A stretch of 44,852 bases of DNA from contig SLFX01000023.1 in NCBI GenBank assembly GCA_007124045.1, forward strand, positions 1-44,852. Direction: 5' to 3'. Positions within the stretch are counted from its first letter, which is position 1, and every line of letters begins with the position of its first letter. The translations under genes were made by a program, and so were the position numbers. The DNA is from Candidatus Delongbacteria bacterium. GTDB lineage: Bacteria; UBA4055. Below the pieces are notes generated by a model. It searched no databases, had not been told where the DNA came from, and saw only the letters and a program-made list of their open reading frames with translations. Of this stretch, positions 1 through 7,993 are shown in pieces.

Positions 1-828
1 GCATATCATAAACTTGATGGATTTTTTGCACATTTACCTAAACATTCTTCTGGAAAATTTTTAAGTAGATATGGAAGTGAAGAAATTAATTATGGTTTGT
101 TTCCTGAATGGAATCAAATTGCTGTTAAAGATACAATTCCAGATGTTTATATTACTGAAGCAGATGTTATTGCTGAACAAAATGCTCTTGGAAATGCTAT
201 TGACAAAATAAGAAATTTATATTATATTGCTGGGAGAACAAATAAAACTTCTTATTATTCTAGAGAAGATATTCCGTTACCGATTTATTTTCTTCCTAAA
301 AGTGTAAATGACACTTATGGTTTTACTGATAGTGAAATTGCTTTGGGGAAAGAATATTTACTTCAAGCGAGTATGGTTGAACAAGGTATGACAAGAGAGG
401 AAGCACAAAGTTTTCCAGATGGATTTGGTGGAAGATATAAAATTATAACTGAAGACCCAATGGGAGGAGCACCCGATGCAGGATTACATGTTAGAGACGG
501 ACCAAATCAGTATGTTGCTAGAGAAATTTCTGATAATCCATCTGAAGGATACAATCTTATTTATCTTGATCATGGTCATACTGCTGAAACCTATCTTGAT
601 TGGGCTAATAAAGCTGCTGCGCAAAAAGAAATGACTTCTCGTATTACAAGAGATTTAACTACTTTTACTATTGGGATGTCTAATGCAACTTCTGCTGGTT
701 TTAAGAAAGTTGATCAAATGTTTATTCCTATGGAAACAAAATTTTATAGAGCACAAAAAAGTGGAGATAATAATGCAACTATAAATGATTTTATTGGAAA
801 CTTTTATGGAATTGATTATACTAAATAG
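1..828 (+). CDS. Hypothetical protein, truncated at left window edge (frame open from base 1)
   Basis: Frame 1 is open from position 1 (AYHKLDGFFAHLPKHSSGKF...) through the listed 97-828 ORF to TAG; no family recognised; AT-rich codon usage unlike the rest of the window. Confidence 0.6.
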   Translation, partial: AYHKLDGFFAHLPKHSSGKFLSRYGSEEINYGLFPEWNQIAVKDTIPDVYITEADVIAEQNALGNAIDKIRNLYYIAGRTNKTSYYSREDIPLPIYFLPKSVNDTYGFTDSEIALGKEYLLQASMVEQGMTREEAQSFPDGFGGRYKIITEDPMGGAPDAGLHVRDGPNQYVAREISDNPSEGYNLIYLDHGHTAETYLDWANKAAAQKEMTSRITRDLTTFTIGMSNATSAGFKKVDQMFIPMETKFYRAQKSGDNNATINDFIGNFYGIDYTK

Positions 829-847
829 GCTGTTGAGGCTTGACAGA
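814..847 (+). repeat. 34-bp direct repeat, copy 1 (overlaps stop codon of the left-edge ORF)
   Basis: gattatactaaataggctgttgag[g]cttga[c]aga; 32/34 identical to 2833-2866. Confidence 0.85.
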
Positions 848-861
848 AGTTGGTTAATCAA

Positions 862-893
862 AAAACCGCCGGAAAAACGGCGGTTTTTTTTGG
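862..893 (+). terminator. Rho-independent terminator
   Basis: AACCGCCG-gaaaaa loop-CGGCGGTT followed by a T run. Confidence 0.85.
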
Positions 894-911
894 AGACGGA
901 TTCAAATATAA

Positions 912-972
912 GCCAATAAATGAGAAAATTGGCAAATGTTTGATTGACTTTATGGGGAATATTTCTTATTTT
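912..972 (+). promoter_or_regulatory. Putative abiE promoter with upstream inverted repeat
   Basis: Inverted repeat GCCAAT-N10-ATTGGC (912-933), then TTGACT (944-949), 17 bp, TATTTT (967-972), upstream of the TTG start at 992. Confidence 0.4.
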
Positions 973-991
973 TCATCAAAAAGGTTGAAGC

Positions 992-1744
992 TTGAAGTAT
1001 ATAAGAGAAGATTTCTACAAGACATTTAAAGCCGGTTATTGTTTTTCCAGGGAAGACCTGTATGAATATTTTACGCAATATGAAAAAGATCTGAATAAAA
1101 ATACTTTCACTTGGAGGATTTTTGAACTAAAAAAGAAAAATATCATCCGGACTGTCGGTAATAATATGTATTCGATCAGCGATAAACCTGAGTATAAACC
1201 TCTTCTTAATAAGGAAGTAACAGACACAGCAAAACTGCTGACAGCTAGTTATGAATCTATAGAATACTGCATATCGGAGACCGGCTGGCTTAACGAGTTT
1301 ACGGTCCATCAGGCCTTTAAAAGTCACATAATCGTAGAAGTAGAAAAAGACATAGTCGAGTCTGCATATTATTATCTTAAAGACAATTCAGATTTTGAAG
1401 TATTTTTTGAACCGGATAAAAAAATAATTGATTATTATGTAACTGAAAGCAATAATGCAGTAATTGTAAAAAAACTGATCACAAGATCGCCTGTGCATTT
1501 ATTAAAAAATATAGCTACACCAGTTTTGGAAAAGATCCTTGTTGATCTGTATCGCTGTCCGGAATTGTATTACATGTATCAGGGTTCTGAGATGGTGAAT
1601 ATTTTTAGAAATTCGTTACAGAAATATCCCGTAAATTTTACTTTATTGCTCAGCTATTCACAGCGTCGCGGCGCAAAGAACGGCCTTAAAGAATTTCTGA
1701 AAGAAAATTTTTCTGATCTGACACAAGGACTTATAAATGATTGA
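992..1744 (+). CDS. AbiEi-like antitoxin (type IV TA, DUF6577-like)
   Basis: N-terminal wHTH-like KYIREDFYKTFKAGYCFSREDLYEYF; directly upstream of and overlapping an AbiEii-type nucleotidyltransferase. Confidence 0.7.
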   Translation: MKYIREDFYKTFKAGYCFSREDLYEYFTQYEKDLNKNTFTWRIFELKKKNIIRTVGNNMYSISDKPEYKPLLNKEVTDTAKLLTASYESIEYCISETGWLNEFTVHQAFKSHIIVEVEKDIVESAYYYLKDNSDFEVFFEPDKKIIDYYVTESNNAVIVKKLITRSPVHLLKNIATPVLEKILVDLYRCPELYYMYQGSEMVNIFRNSLQKYPVNFTLLLSYSQRRGAKNGLKEFLKENFSDLTQGLIND

Positions 1745-2843
1745 CGAAAAAAGCTTTAGCCCCGAATGGATCAATTCTTTCAGGCTCAAACCTGAGTACA
1801 GCCATATACAGACGAATATTCTTGAAAAAATGATACACTCCCTTTATCTCGTACGGTTACTTAAAATATCCGGGCTTGATTTTGTTTTTAAAGGGGGAAC
1901 ATCTCTTATCATTATTCTTGACGATGACAACCGTTTTTCAATTGATGTTGATATAATCTGCAGAGAAACAAGAGATACTTTAAAAGAGGTTTTCGACAGA
2001 ATAATCAAAAATTCGAAATTTATTTCTTACAGCCTTGATGAAAAAAGGAGTTACGGGCCGGGAGTTCCGAAAGCCCATTATATTTTTAACTACAGATCCG
2101 TTATTGACCCGCACACAGATTCTTCTATTCTGCTTGATATACTCGATGAAGTTATAGTTTATCCGGACATTCAGGAGTGCATAGCGGAATCAAAATGGAT
2201 TAAAGCAAATGAACCGGTGTATATAAAAACTCCGACAATAGATTCCGTTACGGGAGACAAATTAACTGCTTTTGCTCCAAATACTATCGGAATACCATAT
2301 TTCAAAGGCAAGATAGGTTTCGGACTGGAGATTACTAAACAGATTTATGATCTGGGAAAACTGTTTAACAGCGTATCAGATTTCAAAAAAGTCAGTGAAA
2401 GCTTTCATTCTTTTGCTCAGAAAGAGATCGGCTACAGGAAAATTACCGATCCGGACATTAAATTGACTCCCGAAAAGGTTCTTTGGGACATCATTATTAC
2501 ATGCAGAATTATAGCAAAAAGGGACGCTAATAAAACTGAGCCGGATAAAACTCATTTCAGGATGCTTCAGGAAGGGATCAAATCTTTTGGGGCCGCTTAT
2601 CTGATAAAAGGGAAATACAGACTGGAAGAAGCGATAACATCATCAGCACATATAGCCTATTCAGCCTCAAAAATACTTTTAAATGACCTTAGTCCGTGCA
2701 AAGTTTACGACGGAGAAGATGTATCGGATCTATTGATCTCTGATCCTGAGTGGAATTTTTTAAATAAGCTTAAGAAGCTGAATGATAAATCGGCTTTTTT
2801 TTACTGGTATAAAGCCATAGAATTACTTGGAAGATTATACTAA
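1737..2843 (+). CDS. Nucleotidyltransferase AbiEii/AbiGii toxin family protein
   Basis: FVFKGGTSLIIILDDDNRFSIDVDII motif typical of PF08843; 8-bp overlap with the upstream antitoxin. Confidence 0.88.
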   Translation: MIDEKSFSPEWINSFRLKPEYSHIQTNILEKMIHSLYLVRLLKISGLDFVFKGGTSLIIILDDDNRFSIDVDIICRETRDTLKEVFDRIIKNSKFISYSLDEKRSYGPGVPKAHYIFNYRSVIDPHTDSSILLDILDEVIVYPDIQECIAESKWIKANEPVYIKTPTIDSVTGDKLTAFAPNTIGIPYFKGKIGFGLEITKQIYDLGKLFNSVSDFKKVSESFHSFAQKEIGYRKITDPDIKLTPEKVLWDIIITCRIIAKRDANKTEPDKTHFRMLQEGIKSFGAAYLIKGKYRLEEAITSSAHIAYSASKILLNDLSPCKVYDGEDVSDLLISDPEWNFLNKLKKLNDKSAFFYWYKAIELLGRLY

Positions 2844-2866
2844 ATAGGCTGTTGAGTCTTGATAGA
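2833..2866 (+). repeat. 34-bp direct repeat, copy 2 (overlaps stop of abiEii)
   Basis: gattatactaaataggctgttgag[t]cttga[t]aga; 32/34 identical to 814-847. Confidence 0.85.
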
Positions 2867-2887
2867 GCCGTATTTATTATGTATATT
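2859..2887 (+). promoter_or_regulatory. Sigma70-like promoter for the DUF6364/PIN pair
   Basis: TTGATA (2859-2864), 17 bp, TATATT (2882-2887); the -35 lies within repeat copy 2. Confidence 0.6.
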
Positions 2888-2914
2888 AGTACGGACAAAA
2901 GCAAAGGAGAAACT

Positions 2915-3154
2915 ATGAATACGAAACTGACCATCAAACTCGATAAAGAGGTGATCGAAAAAGCCAAAGATTATGTTAAAAAGGAAAAGACGAGCCTTTC
3001 GAAAATGATCGAGAATTACCTGCTGTCCGTCGTGGGTAAAAAATCTAATATTGAGATCACTCCGCTTGTAAAGAGCCTTTCCGGCGTAATAAAACCTCCT
3101 GCCGATGATTATAAAAAAGACTATACTGACTATCTCGCGGAGAAATACAAATGA
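2915..3154 (+). CDS. DUF6364-family antitoxin (ribbon-helix-helix-like)
   Basis: MNTKLTIKLDKEVIEKAKDYVKKEKTSLSKMIENYL; RBS aaaggaga upstream of the ATG; overlaps the start of a PIN remnant. Confidence 0.75.
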   Translation: MNTKLTIKLDKEVIEKAKDYVKKEKTSLSKMIENYLLSVVGKKSNIEITPLVKSLSGVIKPPADDYKKDYTDYLAEKYK

Positions 3155-3287
3155 AAGACAAAGTGCTTGTGGACACGAATATCGTAATAGATCTGTTGTT
3201 ATCGTCACGCGTAATCTGAAAGACTTTAAAACTTCAGAATTGCCTGTTATGACTGCAAAGGACTATCTTTGTGCGGAGAAACCATGA
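3151..3287 (+). pseudogene. PIN-domain toxin remnant with internal deletion
   Basis: N-terminal MKDKVLVDTNIVIDLLL is fused out of frame to the C-terminal VIVTRNLKDFKTSELPVMTAKDYLCAEKP; the middle of the domain is missing. Confidence 0.75.
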
Positions 3288-3301
3288 TCGAATAACAAAA
3301 T

Positions 3302-3625
3302 TCAGGAAATATCTTTCTTGAGTTTTGGAATGTCGTTTTGAATAATTCCCCAAACGACATCAAAGTTTATTCCTGAATAGTGATGTATAAGCCTGTCTCT
3401 TAATCTTGATATTTCCCGCCATGAAGTTTCGGGTTTTTGCATTTTGAATGTGTCTGACAGATTTTTTGCGGCTTCCCCAATAATTTCAAGATTTCTTACA
3501 ACTGCGTCCTGAGTTTTGATATCTTTCAAAAACAGATCATAATCCATTTCCGAAGTGAATTCTTCAATTCTGCGAATGCATTCCATTATGTCCAGAATTC
3601 TTATATTATCACGCTGTTCTGACAT
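3302..3625 (-). CDS. hepT: HepT-like toxin (DUF86, HEPN)
   Basis: RX4HXY motif present as RDRLIHHY; paired with MntA. Confidence 0.88.
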   Translation of the reverse strand: MSEQRDNIRILDIMECIRRIEEFTSEMDYDLFLKDIKTQDAVVRNLEIIGEAAKNLSDTFKMQKPETSWREISRLRDRLIHHYSGINFDVVWGIIQNDIPKLKKDIS

Positions 3626-3920
3626 ATTCTATCGAACTCATAATATTATCTTTAACAGATTCGACCCTGATGCTTTTTAAACCGTCGGGAGTTATGACAT
3701 CAACTTTTTTGTTCAGAGTTTCTTCGAGAAAATCACATAACCTGATAAAATCAAGGCCGGGCGGTGAATTAAATTCGATTATAAGATCAATATCACTTGA
3801 TTCATCAGCAGTATTCTGAACATAAGAACCAAAAAGCCCGATCTTTTTTACACCGAACATTACACTCAGTTGCGGCATCAAGCACTCTAGATTACTCATT
3901 ATCTGTTCTTTGCTTAACAT
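3609..3920 (-). CDS. mntA: MntA-like minimal nucleotidyltransferase antitoxin
   Basis: GSX10DXD motif: GSYVQNTADESSDID; overlaps hepT. Confidence 0.88.
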   Translation of the reverse strand: MLSKEQIMSNLECLMPQLSVMFGVKKIGLFGSYVQNTADESSDIDLIIEFNSPPGLDFIRLCDFLEETLNKKVDVITPDGLKSIRVESVKDNIMSSIEYVRTA

Positions 3921-4010
3921 TTAAAGGTTCCTGTTTTATCCAAATATAACAAAATTCAGTCGCAAATTCAACTCAAATTTTTCTGATTCTAAATTATACA
4001 GAAGCGGCAA

Positions 4011-4048
4011 AATGATACCAATCGGTATTAATACCTATTGGTATCATT
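4011..4048. promoter_or_regulatory. 38-bp near-perfect nested palindrome in the divergent intergenic region
   Basis: aatgataccaatcggtattaatacctattggtatcatt; 18/19 arm pairs match; also two 14-bp ATACC-N4-GGTAT palindromes at a 16-bp period. Confidence 0.85.
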
Positions 4049-4123
4049 GTTAAAATATTATCATTATGAGAGAAAGGGAATTGACGCATGAAGAATAAGT
4101 CTGCATTCCGGCAGAAAATCTTC

Positions 4124-4166
4124 TTGACAAATCGAATAAATTGGAGTATATTCCAATAAATTTATT
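4124..4166 (+). promoter_or_regulatory. Promoter of the AAA/DUF4143 ATPase with palindrome over the -10
   Basis: TTGACA (4124-4129), 17 bp, TATATT (4147-4152); attggagtatattccaat (4140-4157) is an 8/9-pair palindrome; aataaatttatt (4155-4166) is a perfect palindrome. Confidence 0.7.
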
Positions 4167-4187
4167 AAAAAATGGGAGTGTGTTCTA

Positions 4188-5399
4188 ATGATAGACGAAA
4201 TTATTCAAACATACAGAAGGCTTCTTGACGAAGTTGATTTCGACAAACACAGATATTTATTCGATCAGTTCAGTTTGAAAAACAGGCTTACCGGACTGGT
4301 CGGTCCCAGAGGTTCGGGAAAGACAACTATGTTATTACAATATATTAAAGAAAAAATCGATAATAAAGACGAATGTGTTTACGCATCTTTAGACAGTATT
4401 TACTTTCTTCAAGTCAATCTGTTGGATTTTGTGAAAGAATTATACGAAAAGAAAGGAGTGAAATACTTTTTCTTTGACGAGGTGCACAAATACAGGAACT
4501 GGAGCCATGAATTAAAAAATATCTATGATTCATTTCCAAAGATAAAGACGGTCTTTTCAGGCAGTTCAAGCCTTGATCTGATAAAAGGCAATTACGATCT
4601 TTCCAGACGGGGAAAAATATTCAGGCTTCGGGGACTTTCTTTCAGAGAATATCTCTATTTTAAAGACGGGATCATTTTCGAACCCGTAAAATTTGAGGAT
4701 ATAATCAAAACGCCTAACAAGATCTGCGAGATCATAGCTAAAACAGAAAAGCTGAAAGGTTATTTTGAGGATTATATGAATAGCGGTTACTATCCGTTCG
4801 TATTAGAGGATGAGGAAAGCTATCACGAGAAAATTCTTAACATAATTGACAAGACCATTTATCAGGATATTTCCGAATTTTACAAACTGAAAACGGAGAA
4901 TCTGATAATATTCAAAAAAATACTCTCATTTCTCGCAACAATACCGCCGGGGGATCTTAACAGAAATACGATCTCAAAGCTGACAGGCACGGATAATAAA
5001 ACGGTTCAGGCATATTTGAACATTCTTGCCGAAACCGGCCTTGCACACCTTGTTTCTGAGAATAAATCAGGCAGTAATCTGTTAAAAACAAAAGAAAAAT
5101 TATTTTTAGAAAATCCGAATCTCTATAAAGCAATATCCAAAGAAGCGGGTCAGGATCACAAAACCGGAACCATGCGGGAAATATTCTTCATAAAAATGAT
5201 TGAAAATTCAGGCAGAAAAGTGTTTTACGGCAATGTCGGGGATTTCGTTGTGGACGGATTAAACTTTGAGATCGGAGGCAAAAGTAAAGATAAAAAGCAG
5301 ATTAAAAATGATTTAGCTAATTCCTTTGTTGTAAAAGATGACATTTTGTACGGATCAAAGGGCGAGATACCGCTCTATCTGTTCGGATTTTTATATTAA
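4188..5399 (+). CDS. AAA-family ATPase with DUF4143 (AAA_14-like)
   Basis: Walker A GPRGSGKTTML; YFFFDEVHKYRNW Walker B; FSGSSSLDL; C-terminal DUF4143-like region. Confidence 0.85.
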   Translation: MIDEIIQTYRRLLDEVDFDKHRYLFDQFSLKNRLTGLVGPRGSGKTTMLLQYIKEKIDNKDECVYASLDSIYFLQVNLLDFVKELYEKKGVKYFFFDEVHKYRNWSHELKNIYDSFPKIKTVFSGSSSLDLIKGNYDLSRRGKIFRLRGLSFREYLYFKDGIIFEPVKFEDIIKTPNKICEIIAKTEKLKGYFEDYMNSGYYPFVLEDEESYHEKILNIIDKTIYQDISEFYKLKTENLIIFKKILSFLATIPPGDLNRNTISKLTGTDNKTVQAYLNILAETGLAHLVSENKSGSNLLKTKEKLFLENPNLYKAISKEAGQDHKTGTMREIFFIKMIENSGRKVFYGNVGDFVVDGLNFEIGGKSKDKKQIKNDLANSFVVKDDILYGSKGEIPLYLFGFLY

Positions 5400-5413
5400 A
5401 TCATGGAGTTAAA

Positions 5414-5989
5414 ATGAAAAATCGCTGTCAATGGTGCCAGAATAACGGCGAAATATACATAAATTATCACGATACTGAATGGGGAGTTCCGGTTCATGAC
5501 GACAGGCATTTTTTCGAGCATATCGTACTTGAGGGAGCTCAGGCAGGTCTTTCGTGGATCACTATTTTAAAGCGCAGGGAGAATTACCGCAAGGCTTTCG
5601 ATAATTTCGATGTGAAGAAAGTGGCGAATTACGATGAAAAGAAGATCGAAGAACTTGTTCAGGATGCGGGTATAATCAGGAACAGGCTGAAGATCAGGTC
5701 GGCCGTCAAGAATGCGAAGATCTTTATTGAGATACAGAAGGAGTTCGGGTCGTTCGACAAGTATTTCTGGAGCTTCACTGACGGGAAAGTGGTAGATAAC
5801 AAGATAAAGACTATGAATGATGTTCCCGCAACGATCGAACTGTCCGATATTATTTCGAAAGATATGAAAAAAAGGGGAATGAGCTTTATCGGTTCGACTA
5901 TCATTTATGCGATGATGCAGTCTGTCGGCTTGGTGAACGACCATGAAATGAGCTGTTTCAGGTACAAAGAACTTAAAGGACAAAAATGA
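5414..5989 (+). CDS. tag: DNA-3-methyladenine glycosylase I
   Basis: RCQWCQNNGEIYINYHDTEWGVPVHDDRHFFEHIVLEGAQAGLSW. Confidence 0.93.
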   Translation: MKNRCQWCQNNGEIYINYHDTEWGVPVHDDRHFFEHIVLEGAQAGLSWITILKRRENYRKAFDNFDVKKVANYDEKKIEELVQDAGIIRNRLKIRSAVKNAKIFIEIQKEFGSFDKYFWSFTDGKVVDNKIKTMNDVPATIELSDIISKDMKKRGMSFIGSTIIYAMMQSVGLVNDHEMSCFRYKELKGQK

Positions 5990-6870
5990 AATTAAGATAT
6001 CTCGGCTATGCCTGCATAAATATGTCGCTGGAAAAAACTACGAACAAGACTTTCAGGCTCTCGAATCTGAACCGAGAAAAGTATTTAGAGACTGTCAGCT
6101 ACAATCTGAAGTCGCTTGAAGATATTATAAGATGGAATTTTGAAAACGGCATTCACTTTTTCAGGATAGGTTCTGAACTGATCCCTTTTGCTTCGCACCC
6201 TGAGTTTGAGTTTGACTGGAAAAAGGATTTTGCGGATGAGTTTGCAAAGCTGAAAAAGCTCGGTAAAAAATATAAAATGCGATTTTCGATGCACCCCGGC
6301 CAGTATACCGTGCTTAATTCGCCCGATGAAAAAGTTGTCGAAAATGCCGTGAATGAGGTTGATTATCACGCGGAAGTTCTGAGCTTGCTCGTGCCTGATG
6401 ACGGAAAAATCGTCATTCATGCAGGCGGAGTCTATGGTGATAAAGTTTCTGCAAAGAAGAGGTTTATACAGAATTTCATAAGACTGTCGGCTAGTGCTAA
6501 AAAAATGCTAATCCTGGAGAATGACGATAAATCTTACGATGGTGCCGATGTGCTTGAAATATGCAGGGAGTTAAAGATGCCCGCGGTGTTCGATATTCTT
6601 CATCATGACTGTAATCCGGCAGAAGGCGATTTGAATGATCTGCTTTCTGAAGTTGTAGGAACATGGGGTGATGATGTGCCTAAATTCCATATTTCCTCAA
6701 GAAAAGGTAATACAGGGTGTTCTCATACCGATTATATAGAGCAGAATGATTTTTTCAGATTTAAAAAAATAATAGACCGCTTGCCTTTTGACAAAGAATA
6801 TGATATAATGATAGAGGCAAAAATGAAGGATAAAGCCGTGCTTAAACTGATGGAAGAAAATTATGTATGA
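5986..6870 (+). CDS. uvsE: UV DNA damage repair endonuclease UvsE/UvdE
   Basis: MKLRYLGYACINMSL, NGIHFFRIGSELIPFASHP, SMHPGQYTVLNSP. Confidence 0.93.
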   Translation: MKLRYLGYACINMSLEKTTNKTFRLSNLNREKYLETVSYNLKSLEDIIRWNFENGIHFFRIGSELIPFASHPEFEFDWKKDFADEFAKLKKLGKKYKMRFSMHPGQYTVLNSPDEKVVENAVNEVDYHAEVLSLLVPDDGKIVIHAGGVYGDKVSAKKRFIQNFIRLSASAKKMLILENDDKSYDGADVLEICRELKMPAVFDILHHDCNPAEGDLNDLLSEVVGTWGDDVPKFHISSRKGNTGCSHTDYIEQNDFFRFKKIIDRLPFDKEYDIMIEAKMKDKAVLKLMEENYV

Positions 6871-7993
6871 CCTGATAAAAATAAGAAAAGAACTGCACTC
6901 GATCGCCGAGCTGTCGGGAAAGGAAGTTAGCACGAGGGCGTACCTGAAAAGCCTGCTTGAACCGCTAAAGCCCGATGAGCTCTTCGAGCTGTCAGGTTCG
7001 CTGATCGCGGTCTTTGATTCAAAGGCCGGAGGCGAAACAATCGCCTTCAGAGCGGACATTGACGCTCTGCCGATCAGCGAGGCGAACGGGTTCGACCACC
7101 GGTCGAAAGACCCGCTGGTTTCTCACCTCTGCGGACACGACGGCCACAGTGCGATCCTTTTGGGGCTTGCGGAGCACATTTCTGTGAACAGGCCGGAGTC
7201 AGGGAAAGCAGTGCTGATATTCCAGTCCGCAGAGGAGACAGGTGAAGGCGCGAAAGCTCTTGTGAAAGAGGAGCGATTCAGAGAGCTCGGCATAAATGAA
7301 ACTTTCGGTCTGCACAATCTGCCGGGTCTTGAGGAAGGCAAAATTTATCTCAGGCACAAGAGTTTCGCTTCAGCCTCGGTCGGGCTGGAGGTGAAGTTTA
7401 AAGGGAAAACATCACATTCGTCCCAGCCCGAAAACGGAATAAGCCCGGTGCCGGCTATGACAAGACTCATTGATTTTGCCGAAAAGCTCAAAAGTGATCA
7501 GAGGGATATTTTCGGCTCAAAAATACTCATAACCGCGGTCGGGATGAAAGCCGGCAACAAAGATTTCGGGATTTCTCCAGATAAAGGCGAACTTTATTTG
7601 ACAATCAGGGCTTATTCCAACAGCGATATGGATAAAATATCATCGCTGATCGAGGCTGAAATAAAAAGCATTTCAGCTGATCAGGGCATCATTTCTGAAT
7701 ACGATTACTTTGAATACTTCCCCGCTGTCGAGAACTGCGGAGTTATGGTAAATTCTCTCGAGAAATTATGCACTGAAAAAGCCTTCGCATACGAATACCT
7801 CCCGGAACCGTATTTCTGGTCTGAGGATTTCGCATTTTACGGTGAATTGTCCCAGATCTGCTTTTTCGGTTTAGGATCGGGCATAAAACAACCTCATCTT
7901 CACGCGCTCAACTACGATTTTAACGATAATATCATCAAAACAGGTGTAGAAATGTATAAAACGATCTATAATTCAAATTTTAAAGGAGATTGA
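6863..7993 (+). CDS. M20-family amidohydrolase / metallopeptidase
   Basis: AFRADIDALPI, HLCGHDGHSAILLGLA, SAEETGEGA. Confidence 0.9.
   Translation: MYDLIKIRKELHSIAELSGKEVSTRAYLKSLLEPLKPDELFELSGSLIAVFDSKAGGETIAFRADIDALPISEANGFDHRSKDPLVSHLCGHDGHSAILLGLAEHISVNRPESGKAVLIFQSAEETGEGAKALVKEERFRELGINETFGLHNLPGLEEGKIYLRHKSFASASVGLEVKFKGKTSHSSQPENGISPVPAMTRLIDFAEKLKSDQRDIFGSKILITAVGMKAGNKDFGISPDKGELYLTIRAYSNSDMDKISSLIEAEIKSISADQGIISEYDYFEYFPAVENCGVMVNSLEKLCTEKAFAYEYLPEPYFWSEDFAFYGELSQICFFGLGSGIKQPHLHALNYDFNDNIIKTGVEMYKTIYNSNFKGD

Noticed and set aside
2833-2866. Integron attC / gene-cassette boundary (copy 2 contains GTTGAGT, matching GTTRRRY)
   Set aside because: Copy 1 has GTTGAGG, which breaks the core; no RYYYAAC partner or attC-like fold is visible and no integrase is in the window. 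An attC covariance scan would be needed.
3151-3287. TGA in the PIN fragment read as selenocysteine
   Set aside because: The downstream PIN C-terminal homology is in a different frame and the central domain is missing, so a deletion/frameshift explains it better.
3105-3287. 60-aa ORF as an independent gene
   Set aside because: Its C-terminal half is the out-of-frame tail of the PIN toxin remnant; the N-terminal half overlaps the antitoxin in another frame.
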